Source of the DNA: Streptococcus azizii
GTDB taxonomy: Bacteria; Bacillota; Bacilli; Lactobacillales; Streptococcaceae
Length of the DNA stretch: 64,000 nt
Direction of reading: 5' to 3'
NCBI RefSeq assembly: GCF_001984715.1
Contig: NZ_MSPR01000009.1
Span: forward strand, 36,118-100,117
Positions 8,266 through 15,897 of the stretch are shown piece after piece. The translations under genes and the position numbers were made by a program. Position 1 is the stretch's first letter. Each line of letters starts with the position of its first letter. Under the pieces are notes generated by a model. That model saw only the letters and a program-made list of their open reading frames with translations, searched no databases and was not told where the DNA came from.

Positions 8266-9685
8266 TGGGTTGAACAATAGCAACGACCTCACTACCTCTT
8301 TTGAGGACTGCGATTTCTAAGCCACGTCGTCCCGAACGGTACACATCATCTAACTGTCTCAACAAGTCCTCATCACTTAGAGGGCTTTTTGTTGCATCAA
8401 ATATGATATTAGGCGCTTGTACTTTTGCTTTTCTAGAGTTATTGTCAATGACATATTTTCCAGAGCCAGAAAAACCTTTCAAATCAAAAGGGACACCCGC
8501 CATCAAATAATCAGGGGTATTTACATTCTCAGGATTATTAACCCTCGGTAAGATGTCAACGTGCATTCCCGTCTTACTAGAGAACCAACTTGCCACCCTA
8601 TGCTCATAATTTGAGTGGTCAGATACAACATTGTGACCGTCCACCACATAGGTCTTTCCGTCCTTTGTGACCTGATTGCTAATATCAATGTCTGGCAAGT
8701 GATTTTTACCATCAATTAGCTTATTTGTAATATTGGCCATATGTGGATAGCGTGAGTTCCACGACTCCTGTATCAACCGTTCATACTCATCGTTTTCTGA
8801 ATAATGAGCAGCAGTAGAACAACGGCAATGTGGATGCATGGGTGCAGCATTTTTACCCGATTGCATGTCTTTCACTTTGAAAATTTTACCATCTAACGGT
8901 TTGCACAAGTCACAAGCGCTAGGCTCGGCAATATATTCATATTCAGCGTAATCATTGTCGATGTACGACTGTCTTTGTGCTTCTGTAGCCACCCTAGCCC
9001 CCTCTGTGATAGCCAGCCGTCTAGCCTCATAACTTGTCACATCAAACTCTCTACGAAGCCTGGAAACAAGCGCAGTAGGATTCTTGCCACGTAGTAAGTA
9101 TTCCTCTGTTAATTCTGCCGTCACAGAACGCAATTCAGTCTGGCGCTTCCAGATATTATCTGACCAATTCGCGCCGTAAAAGTTAGCATTAATCGTAGTC
9201 TCGGCTAATTGTTTCAATCGATTAGGGCTTGGTACTGATTTACCTAATAATCCAGCTTGGAATTTAAGTTCTTTGACATATTCAGCGTTTAGAAAACGAC
9301 TGGTCAGTCGATGCTCTCCCTCCGTTAAGGCAACTAATTCCAGATCCATTTGATACTGTAACAATTCCAAACGGTTGACTTTCATCTTGAGATTGTAGAG
9401 AGCTAGTTCCGAATTAGCCTTGGCTGAAAAATCCTTCTCAGCAACATACTTCTTCGCCTTTTCTTCAAAAGCCTTAACATCCATTTCCGAAACACGTTTC
9501 TTGACCTCTGTTAACGATATATTGTTCTTCTCGCCGTATCTGTCTGTAAAGGCTCTGATTTCCTTTTCAAGGGCATCAAAATGATAAGCATATAATCGTT
9601 TCATCTCGTCCGCTAAAGTCGCATCACGCTCGATTTTAGCCCTCTGTTCGGCTTCGATACGTTTTCGCCAGTAATCACTCGCCAT
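8252..9685 (-). CDS. MuF-type minor head protein with C-terminal CdiA-like toxin domain
   Basis: A 477-residue protein starting MASDYWRKRIEAEQRAK, overlapping the portal stop by 11 nt. Residues about 200-300 form the MuF domain, with ARRLAITEGARVATEAQR and the metal-binding end CDLCKPLDG then MHPHCRCS. MuF proteins normally end soon after this. Here about 170 more residues follow, with EHRVASWFSSKTGMHVDILP, NTPDYLMAGVPFDLKG and KVQAPNIIFDAT. The PD...(x)FDLK pattern resembles the nuclease toxin tips of CdiA-type polymorphic toxins. Known MuF polymorphic toxins of temperate phages have the same layout. The toxin activity is inferred. Confidence 0.8.
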   Translation of the reverse strand: MASDYWRKRIEAEQRAKIERDATLADEMKRLYAYHFDALEKEIRAFTDRYGEKNNISLTEVKKRVSEMDVKAFEEKAKKYVAEKDFSAKANSELALYNLKMKVNRLELLQYQMDLELVALTEGEHRLTSRFLNAEYVKELKFQAGLLGKSVPSPNRLKQLAETTINANFYGANWSDNIWKRQTELRSVTAELTEEYLLRGKNPTALVSRLRREFDVTSYEARRLAITEGARVATEAQRQSYIDNDYAEYEYIAEPSACDLCKPLDGKIFKVKDMQSGKNAAPMHPHCRCSTAAHYSENDEYERLIQESWNSRYPHMANITNKLIDGKNHLPDIDISNQVTKDGKTYVVDGHNVVSDHSNYEHRVASWFSSKTGMHVDILPRVNNPENVNTPDYLMAGVPFDLKGFSGSGKYVIDNNSRKAKVQAPNIIFDATKSPLSDEDLLRQLDDVYRSGRRGLEIAVLKRGSEVVAIVQPIQKN

Positions 9686-11180
9686 CAGCAATCACTTCCT
9701 TCACTAAGTCGCTATCACTCAGGCGCTCATTCATCGCAATGATGCGAGACATGCGACTAGCACCTTGTTCTTCTTCGGATAGCTTCTTAAGTTCAGCTTT
9801 TGGATCTTCCACAATATCTGTAATCTGCATAGCGGTCTCTTTTGACACTTCTCCACCAAGAGCTTGGAAGGCCTCTATCTTCTCTTGCAAGGATTTAGGT
9901 AGGTTAGGAGTAAACGTTATTTTCAGTTTAGCCACGTCAAAGTCTTTTATTTCTTTGAGGATTGTTGACACTGTTGCAATCAATCTGTATCTACGTTTGA
10001 GCGATCGTTCAAAAAGTGCTTGCATGTCTACGCGCTCCTGGTCAAGACCAAACACCTTCCACTTCATTGCCTCGCCAGACTGTACACCGGCAAAACTCTC
10101 GTCTGTCATGTCGGGTGTGTTAGTAAATTTATGAATATCGTTTACCACACGTTTTTTATACGCCTCTGTTCCGTTGACATCATATTGCTTGTATAGATAC
10201 TTAGCACCAATATTGCCTTCTTTTCCTTCGTTATCAGTCGGAGGTTCAAGATTCATCATGCGAGCTTTTCGCATCTTCCCCATGAATGCAATTTGTTTTT
10301 CAACTGTATCGACATAGTCGGGAAATGAGATGCGCCCAAAGACTGCCAAGATAGCATCTGACAAGTCCTTCATATAGTTAGCTGTATCAGATTGAGCGCT
10401 ATCGTAAAGGTCAATCAAAGATAGCTCCGTCTCATAGTCGCCCATACCGTTTCCTGTATTTAAATATTCTGTGATGGGCACTAAGCCGAACGCATGAGGT
10501 TTGCTATCAATCTCTTTCAACTCGCCATCATATTCAAACGTCACGATTTTATCGCTCGTATAGAGTTCGATTATTTTTTTATTTTCATCAAACTGCGACT
10601 TTTGATAATAACGCACACCAGCTATACTATGATTCTCCAGAGTCATGTCAAAAATAACAAAAGTTCCTAGCGGGTCTAACTTGACCGCCCGTGTAGTGTC
10701 ATCCTTAGCACGATATACCAAGTCGTAAGCCCTGCCGACCTTCGACAAATCAAGCACAAGCCCCCTGTTGAGTTGGTGGAAGTCATTCAGTTTGGACAGT
10801 TCTTTCAAGGCTTCATTTGTTGTCTCATCTTCCTCGTAATCAACACGAATAGGGTTTCCGACCAGGTAGCCTTGCTTAAAGCTAGCAATGGCCTTACCAA
10901 AATTATGAACAGCTCTGGAATCTGCCATATCTTCTTCCCTGCGTCTGCCAACCTTGCTAACTTCGTGATTATTACCCTCTGCATAATCGTATAGCTCTTG
11001 AATGCGTGGTCTCTGGATTGTCTCGTGATGCTCAATATAGCCACGTAGCAATGAGTAGTGGTCAGCCTCAAGGTCTTCTAACTTCTCTACACGATAGCGC
11101 AAACGAGCTTCGCGGTGAAAGCGGAACTCAAGCTGCTTGCTTTTGCCTGTACTGTCGCTAAAAGTTTCAATATAGCTCAT
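9675..11180 (-). CDS. Portal protein (SPP1 gp6 family)
   Basis: A 501-residue protein starting MSYIETFSDSTGKSKQ. Length, acidic C-terminus and sequence segments such as KAIASFKQGYLVGNPIRVDY and TPDMTDESFAGVQSGEAMKW are typical of SPP1-type portals, which form the dodecameric DNA channel and connect to terminase and MuF protein. It lies directly after terL, with a GAAAGGAGAAAT ribosome-binding site. Confidence 0.9.
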   Translation of the reverse strand: MSYIETFSDSTGKSKQLEFRFHREARLRYRVEKLEDLEADHYSLLRGYIEHHETIQRPRIQELYDYAEGNNHEVSKVGRRREEDMADSRAVHNFGKAIASFKQGYLVGNPIRVDYEEDETTNEALKELSKLNDFHQLNRGLVLDLSKVGRAYDLVYRAKDDTTRAVKLDPLGTFVIFDMTLENHSIAGVRYYQKSQFDENKKIIELYTSDKIVTFEYDGELKEIDSKPHAFGLVPITEYLNTGNGMGDYETELSLIDLYDSAQSDTANYMKDLSDAILAVFGRISFPDYVDTVEKQIAFMGKMRKARMMNLEPPTDNEGKEGNIGAKYLYKQYDVNGTEAYKKRVVNDIHKFTNTPDMTDESFAGVQSGEAMKWKVFGLDQERVDMQALFERSLKRRYRLIATVSTILKEIKDFDVAKLKITFTPNLPKSLQEKIEAFQALGGEVSKETAMQITDIVEDPKAELKKLSEEEQGASRMSRIIAMNERLSDSDLVKEVIADGE

Positions 11181-11192
11181 ATTTCTCCTTTC

Positions 11193-12440
11193 CTATAAAC
11201 CAAAACCAGCTCGTAACACATCGAACTGGTTGCCTTTTGGTTTGTTGTTCTGAATATAGTGAGAGTAGATTGCATATCGCAAACTATCTAACACATCATC
11301 ATTTTGTTTCTCAGGTTCACCAGTTTTCTCGTTCCAAACATACTGATAAATCTCATCTTTGAACTTATTGACCTTATCTGATACAACAAAAAAGCGACCC
11401 TGTTTCATCAACATAGCCACTTGTTCAACGCCGCTCAAACGAGCCTTTTGCCCATTGAAACACTTGATTTTTTCACGCCTAAAACGGGCAACATGTTCAG
11501 GACGGGCAGAATCAGCATAAAAATAGATATTCCCATAACGTGATTTGATGTCCTTAGCAATCTCTACCCAGTAATCAATTTCTTGGTACTGTGCCGAATG
11601 TTCTTCCAAGAGATAGACCTGACCATCTGCGGTCTGCCCACAAACTACAATAACACCATGGTGCTCATATCCCCAGTCAACGCCAGCGTAATACGTCGTG
11701 ATTTCGTCCATTGGAACGTCGCTACTTGATACATACATCTCTTCCTTGAAATCACGATAGACTGCTCCCTCGCCGCTGACCCAACGGCCGTAGATACCCC
11801 GTTCAGTAAACATCCCGCTCGGAGTAGTAGCAATCTGATTCTCGATATAACGCTGATTAAGAAAAGTATTGTCGAACATCGTGAAATGATTGGCAATGAT
11901 ACTTTTACCGTCTGCTTTGTCAATGTAATCTTTCTTCAACCAATGATTCGGATGGTCTGGGTTGGTATCGCAAATGATACGTGCACCATAACCTGAACAA
12001 CGTTTCCGGATTTCGTCAAAAACCTCCTTATTGGCCAATGTCGCCTCATTGATATAAGCACCGTAAGAAGTCATACCACGAATGGAGCGAAGTCCTGCGA
12101 TAGACCCAGTAAAGGTCGTTACGACATAGACACCAAACAGCATAAAATTACCATGCTTGTCAAACTTGAAATCAATGCCATATTTATCAGATAACTCCCG
12201 TAGAATATTCGTCTGCAAAGTTCCAGCGCTTGTTGCACCGAGAATATACATTGGAGTATCCACGTCATCATGCTTTGCATTCTCTTTCGCTCTGCGAAGT
12301 TCCAGCAGAAACAAATCATTGTCAAGTTGCGTCTTACCAGCACGAACAGCACCGTGGTTAATCATCATGTACCAATCTTCACGTAATGCACGCTTTAAAA
12401 TGCTGATTTGCTTATCATGATACAACCTATCAATCCCCAT
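11193..12440 (-). CDS. terL: Terminase large subunit (PBSX-like)
   Basis: A 415-residue protein. The ATPase Walker A is NHGAVRAGKTQ near residue 30. The Walker B/hinge region includes SYGAYINEATLANKEVF. The C-terminal RNase H-like nuclease carries YYAGVDWGYEHHG and later NDDVLDSLRYAIY, giving the acidic metal-binding residues. It packages DNA with the small subunit upstream, with which it overlaps by 11 nt. Confidence 0.95.
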   Translation of the reverse strand: MGIDRLYHDKQISILKRALREDWYMMINHGAVRAGKTQLDNDLFLLELRRAKENAKHDDVDTPMYILGATSAGTLQTNILRELSDKYGIDFKFDKHGNFMLFGVYVVTTFTGSIAGLRSIRGMTSYGAYINEATLANKEVFDEIRKRCSGYGARIICDTNPDHPNHWLKKDYIDKADGKSIIANHFTMFDNTFLNQRYIENQIATTPSGMFTERGIYGRWVSGEGAVYRDFKEEMYVSSSDVPMDEITTYYAGVDWGYEHHGVIVVCGQTADGQVYLLEEHSAQYQEIDYWVEIAKDIKSRYGNIYFYADSARPEHVARFRREKIKCFNGQKARLSGVEQVAMLMKQGRFFVVSDKVNKFKDEIYQYVWNEKTGEPEKQNDDVLDSLRYAIYSHYIQNNKPKGNQFDVLRAGFGL

Positions 12441-12957
12441 TCAGTGCATCCTCCAATTCTTTGAAATAGTTATCTAATGCAGTTTCTGTACGAGCAGTAG
12501 CTTCACCTTCGGACAACATTTTAGCCAAACTGTCTGCTGATTTCTGACGCTCTTTCAAGCGTGCAGGTATTTCGATAACTTCTTGCATTCCGTCGCCTGT
12601 CATGATTAAATCCGTGTCATTGACCTCTCCACGCATGACAGCCGTGTGAAACTGCTTTATTTCTATAGCTGAGGCGATAGACAACTCCGCGCTACGTTTA
12701 TCAAAGTTTTCCTTTAATATTTTGATGACTTCCTGGACGTGAAAAAAGTTAGGTTTTGTTAGGAGTTGACTAGATGTCACTTTAGCGGTTCTATCCGAAT
12801 ACCCCACTTGTCTAGCTGCTTCTGTAGCATTTTTAAAGCCGCTGGCTACATAAGCCAAAACGAACTGCCTTTGCTTCTCTCTCGATGACGGCCAATCAGA
12901 CATCAGCTTAATTGCATCATCTGTCAGCTCGTCTACAATTTGTTGATGTCTATCAAT
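12430..12957 (-). CDS. terS: Terminase small subunit
   Basis: About 175 residues with a helix-turn-helix (FKNATEAARQVGYSDRTAKV) followed by an oligomerisation region. It recognises the packaging site and recruits TerL. The start is unusual: no ATG, GTG or TTG is well placed behind the GGAGG at 12966-12970. An ATT codon (IDRHQQIVDEL) sits 8 nt from it, while two GTG codons lie within or 2 nt from the site. Longer versions would run through the terminator at 12976-12999 and are rejected. Confidence 0.85.
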   Translation of the reverse strand: MDRHQQIVDELTDDAIKLMSDWPSSREKQRQFVLAYVASGFKNATEAARQVGYSDRTAKVTSSQLLTKPNFFHVQEVIKILKENFDKRSAELSIASAIEIKQFHTAVMRGEVNDTDLIMTGDGMQEVIEIPARLKERQKSADSLAKMLSEGEATARTETALDNYFKELEDALNGD

Positions 12958-12975
12958 GACCACCACCTCCAACCC

Positions 12976-12999
12976 AAAAAAGCCACACGGGTGTGTGAC
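12976..12999 (-). terminator. Intrinsic terminator between tRNA-like element and terminase
   Basis: On the minus strand GTCACAC pairs with GTGTGGC around ACCC and is followed by TTTTTT. It lies just before the terS ribosome-binding site, so late transcripts starting near 13128 must read through it. Confidence 0.7.
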
Positions 13000-13035
13000 T
13001 AAATTTCCGACTTTAACTACCAATTAAAATCTTCC

Positions 13036-13091
13036 AACGGGAACAGCAGGACTCGAACCTGCCCTCTTTAGCCTCTTGAGTAACTCTCCAT
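13036..13091 (-). ncRNA. tRNA-like element (tRNA-Ser 5' half joined to a T-arm)
   Basis: The minus strand begins with GGAGAGTTACTC, AAGAGGCTAAAGAGG, very like the acceptor/D-arm of a bacterial tRNA-Ser. It continues directly into a perfect T-arm (GCAGG TTCGAGT CCTGC) and a TGTTCCC tail. There is no anticodon arm and the acceptor halves pair poorly, so it is not an ordinary tRNA. An upstream GGGTAAG offers an alternative 5' strand. It lies between the late promoter and a terminator. Confidence 0.45.
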
Positions 13092-13135
13092 AACAGGCAG
13101 GGCTTACTGCCTTACCCTTATTTCTTGATGATACT

Positions 13136-13199
13136 ATTCTAACACCGACGAAAACGAATAATCTATGCAAAAACTTTTGATTTCTTGACAAAAACTTTT
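13136..13199 (-). promoter_or_regulatory. Candidate late promoter with activator direct repeats
   Basis: A TAGAAT -10 (13136-13141, minus strand) lacks a matching -35. Upstream, AAAAGTTTTTG occurs twice, at 13168-13178 and 13189-13199, exactly 21 bp apart (two helical turns). This is the expected layout for a promoter driven by an activator. The adjacent gene encodes an ArpU-type late regulator. Binding is inferred. Confidence 0.5.
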
Positions 13200-13206
13200 A
13201 AAAACT

Positions 13207-13629
13207 CTAATTTTGAACCAACAAACATCCATTTCTGTACTGTTCCGCAAACGATAGCAGTGCATCATTTAGCTCGATATAGAAACTAGCCTCAGACAAA
13301 TACAGGTCGTTGTAGATTTCAAAATCATATCGCTTGCCTGCGTAGAGATACTTCTCGTACAGTATACGTCTGTGCGTTGGATTGAGTAGATTGTTGATTG
13401 CATACTCAATAGCTTCAAGTTCTGACTCTGCATCCACTCGATTGATAGCCAGACGCTCTACTGGCTTGCTTGGCGAACCATGTGACCGCCTCGGCTCAAA
13501 AGAGTACGTCGCAGTGACTTTTTGACCGTCAACATCGCCTGCAATTCTGCGCCAGCGTGGATATTCTCTTAGCTTTCTCTTAACATTTCTAATTGTCTGT
13601 TTTTCATCGATTTCTGGAAAAAAAGTCAT
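13207..13629 (-). CDS. ArpU-family phage late transcriptional regulator
   Basis: A 140-residue protein starting MTFFPEIDEKQTIRNVKR. The N-terminal basic helix (KRKLREYPRWRRIAG), the central V-E-S-E-L-E-A-I-E-Y segment and the C-terminal sigma-region-4-like HTH (YNDLYLSEASFYIELNDALL) match the ArpU group that switches on the lysis/packaging genes in Gram-positive phages. It is the last gene before the candidate late promoter. Confidence 0.8.
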   Translation of the reverse strand: MTFFPEIDEKQTIRNVKRKLREYPRWRRIAGDVDGQKVTATYSFEPRRSHGSPSKPVERLAINRVDAESELEAIEYAINNLLNPTHRRILYEKYLYAGKRYDFEIYNDLYLSEASFYIELNDALLSFAEQYRNGCLLVQN

Positions 13630-13646
13630 CTGCTCATACCTTTCTA

Positions 13647-13706
13647 TGATATAATATATTCATCAGTTATTATTCACAGTCAGTACGAGCAGTGCTGGCT
13701 TTTTTG
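13647..13706 (+). ncRNA. Putative short rightward RNA (extended -10 plus terminator)
   Basis: An extended -10 TGATATAAT at 13647-13655 faces right in a 81-nt gap between two leftward genes. About 20 nt later GTCAGTAC pairs with GTGCTGGC and a TTTTTT run follows (hairpin 13679-13706). The T-run exists only on the plus strand, so the terminator is rightward. No reading frame of note. Confidence 0.45.
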
Positions 13707-13710
13707 TTAG

Positions 13711-14505
13711 CTATTTTCCGGTGTCTGTAATCACATCACCAGAGGTCTGCACTTCAACCCAGCCGTGCTTCATACGAGCTTCCGCTTCTTTCATACGGAT
13801 TAAGTTATCCGTAATTGATTCAGATAGTTTCTTATTTGCATCAGCTTCTGCTTGAGCTTGAATCTGTTTTGTTTCAGCTTCAATCTTTGCGCGCTCCTGT
13901 TCCTGCTTAGCAGTATCAACTTCTTTCTGTTTAACAGCTTCATTCTTGATAGCTTTTTCGATGTCGTCCCCTGCATCTGTATCAATGATTGTTACAGCCA
14001 CCAATTCAACACCGTACGAGTCCAAACGTTGCTTCAAGGCCTCTTCAAATTCAGTGTAAACTTGATTTCGTTTTGACCCTAGCAACTCAACGATGTTATA
14101 ATTCACCGAAATCTCTTCCATAGCACGTTGCACCGCCGGCTCAATTCCTTTTTCGGCCAATACCTCTACATTTCGAAAATCACGAAATACTTTCATCGCA
14201 TTCTTTTCGGATACTCGCCATTTAACATCAATAGTTGAGTCAAGATACTGCGCATCGTTCGTCTGCGTAGTGACTTTCTCAATTTTTGTGGTCTGAACTT
14301 CTGTAGATAGCTTGTAAATTTTGTCAAGAAATGGCATATAGATATGATAGCCACTACCAAGCGTTTCATCTTGAACGCCAGATACTGCACTATATTTGAC
14401 CCCTACTGTATTTGCCGGGATTTTTGAAACTGCCGTGAGTCTAAATAACCCGCCAAGTAATACTACACTAGCTAAGATAATTCCTGTTTTTGTTGCGTTG
14501 TTCAT
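13711..14505 (-). CDS. Phage-encoded prohibitin/SPFH domain protein
   Basis: A 264-residue protein with one N-terminal membrane segment (TGIILASVVLLGGLFRL). A SPFH/Band-7 domain follows at about 35-195, with NTVGVKYSAVSGVQDETLGS and YHIYMPFLDKIY. A Lys/Glu/Gln coiled coil (195-245) is typical of prohibitin-like scaffolds. It would form membrane-bound oligomers. Phages of lactic acid bacteria sometimes carry such genes, possibly to modify or protect the membrane. Role here unknown. Confidence 0.85.
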   Translation of the reverse strand: MNNATKTGIILASVVLLGGLFRLTAVSKIPANTVGVKYSAVSGVQDETLGSGYHIYMPFLDKIYKLSTEVQTTKIEKVTTQTNDAQYLDSTIDVKWRVSEKNAMKVFRDFRNVEVLAEKGIEPAVQRAMEEISVNYNIVELLGSKRNQVYTEFEEALKQRLDSYGVELVAVTIIDTDAGDDIEKAIKNEAVKQKEVDTAKQEQERAKIEAETKQIQAQAEADANKKLSESITDNLIRMKEAEARMKHGWVEVQTSGDVITDTGK

Positions 14506-14523
14506 TCTTCTATTCCTCTTTCT

Positions 14524-15189
14524 TTACAATCTGGAAATTCCGTAATATTCGTACCCACAATACTCACTACAAAAACCGTAGCTATTGAAATACTGCTCAA
14601 ACACTCCGATTTTATCATCGCATACTGGACAATGTGTCCTACGGTATCTCTCCTCTTTGTTCAATCCCTTTAGTATTTTCTTTTTACGTTGTCGTCTGTT
14701 CATCTTCACCCTCCCGGATAACCTATATTCCTCCTTACCTATTTTCGCAAACGCCATCCAATGCGTTGTACCTCTTTGCTGGCCAAATAGTGGCTTGAAT
14801 GGTATTGCGTTTAAAATTTCCCTAACGTTTATCTGACAGTCTGACCATTTAAAGATTAGTGTTCCATTCGGCTTCAATACACGCATACACTCTGCAAAAC
14901 CTTTTACCAAGCCCTCTTTCCAGGTAACTTTATCAAGCTGTCCATACTGTGCTTTCATGACCGAATTAGGACCTGCCCATTTCAAATGCGGCGGGTCAAA
15001 CACTACTAAATGGAAACTTCCATCATCGAATGGCATGTCTCGAAAGTCTCCGATGACATCAGGATCAACGTTGACCTTTTTTCCGTGTATTTCAATTTTT
15101 TCTTTCCTAATGTCCATGAAAGTCACATGTTCGTTTTCCTTATCAAACCAAAACATACGACTACCACAACAAGCATCTAATATTTTCAT
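14524..15189 (-). CDS. SAM-dependent methyltransferase with C-terminal zinc-finger-like tail
   Basis: A 221-residue protein. Residues 1-145 are a class I methyltransferase, with KILDACCGSRMFWFD as motif I and VVFDPPHLKWAGPN as the DPPH catalytic motif of an amino-methyltransferase (DNA N6/N4 type or RNA). Residues 160-221 are basic (MNRRQRKKKILKGL) and then carry CPVCDD...CSEYCGYEYYG, a likely zinc ribbon that often occurs as a stand-alone phage ORF. It may be a fusion of two neighbours. It could modify phage DNA against host restriction. Confidence 0.8.
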   Translation of the reverse strand: MKILDACCGSRMFWFDKENEHVTFMDIRKEKIEIHGKKVNVDPDVIGDFRDMPFDDGSFHLVVFDPPHLKWAGPNSVMKAQYGQLDKVTWKEGLVKGFAECMRVLKPNGTLIFKWSDCQINVREILNAIPFKPLFGQQRGTTHWMAFAKIGKEEYRLSGRVKMNRRQRKKKILKGLNKEERYRRTHCPVCDDKIGVFEQYFNSYGFCSEYCGYEYYGISRL

Positions 15190-15195
15190 TTATTC

Positions 15196-15645
15196 TTAAC
15201 CTCCTAAAGAAGCGAACGGTACTTCCCAGCTATAATTATCATATGTTTGTACAATATCCTTAACAACCACACCCTTATGGATTTCTATCTCTTGTGTAAA
15301 TTCCATGCCCATCTCGAATGTAAAGATTTTAATATCAACATCAAACTTACTAGAAATCTCTTGATAATTAGCAGATATTGCAGACCACGCTTGCTTGAAA
15401 TTGTCCAACTCAACGATTAAGAAATCATCATCCAACCAAATTTCAATAGTATCATGAATTATGAGTGCGCGTCTTGTACCCTTGATGTAAAAGCAAGAAT
15501 CAGCACTTTTGAATAACAACAATTCACCATCATATTTTTTCTCAACAGTTACACTTTTGTCCTCAGAAAACATGTATTCCAACGCTGATGCAATATTTTC
15601 TGCTCTACCTCTTAATTTAATAGTTCCTTCTGCCCAATTTGCCAT
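15196..15645 (-). CDS. Hypothetical phage protein starting MANWAEGT
   Basis: A 149-residue protein with N-terminus MANWAEGTIKLRGRAENIA, a pattern recurring in streptococcal phages. It resembles a ferredoxin-like api92-type small domain, which I recognise only weakly. The remainder is acidic and strand-rich with no catalytic motif. It has an overlapping ribosome-binding site (GGGAGGTTAAAT) and lies between the TM protein and the methyltransferase gene. Confidence 0.7.
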   Translation of the reverse strand: MANWAEGTIKLRGRAENIASALEYMFSEDKSVTVEKKYDGELLLFKSADSCFYIKGTRRALIIHDTIEIWLDDDFLIVELDNFKQAWSAISANYQEISSKFDVDIKIFTFEMGMEFTQEIEIHKGVVVKDIVQTYDNYSWEVPFASLGG

Positions 15646-15647
15646 AT

Positions 15648-15866
15648 TTAACCTCCCGGATACTGCACATACCTGTTCATCTCTTGTAGCTGCTGCGTGA
15701 TGACTTCGTTGCGCTGTTGCTGATACTTCACTTTAAATTCTAATTCTTCAATTCTATCTTGTTGAATAGTGACACTGTGTGCTAAAAACATCACGCTGAT
15801 AATTAAACCTATAAAGCAACCAAATATGTAGCCGTTTGCTATAGCTTCTCTAAATTTTCTACTCAT
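15648..15866 (-). CDS. Small single-pass membrane protein with coiled coil
   Basis: 72 residues. A membrane segment at 11-33 (NGYIFGCFIGLIISVMFLAH) is followed by a coiled coil (QQDRIEELEFKVKYQQQRN). It has an AGGAGGAAC ribosome-binding site. The layout resembles spanin- or holin-like small proteins, but the position is in the early/middle region, so no function is assigned. Confidence 0.65.
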   Translation of the reverse strand: MSRKFREAIANGYIFGCFIGLIISVMFLAHSVTIQQDRIEELEFKVKYQQQRNEVITQQLQEMNRYVQYPGG

Positions 15867-15897
15867 GTTCCTCCTCCTAATTTATTATCTACCTTTT

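Noticed and set aside
12958..13023. Extended N-terminus of the terminase small subunit
   Set aside because: It runs through an intrinsic terminator and has no ribosome-binding site.
13036..13130. Functional tRNA gene
   Set aside because: No anticodon arm can be folded and the acceptor strands mismatch, so only a tRNA-like element is claimed.
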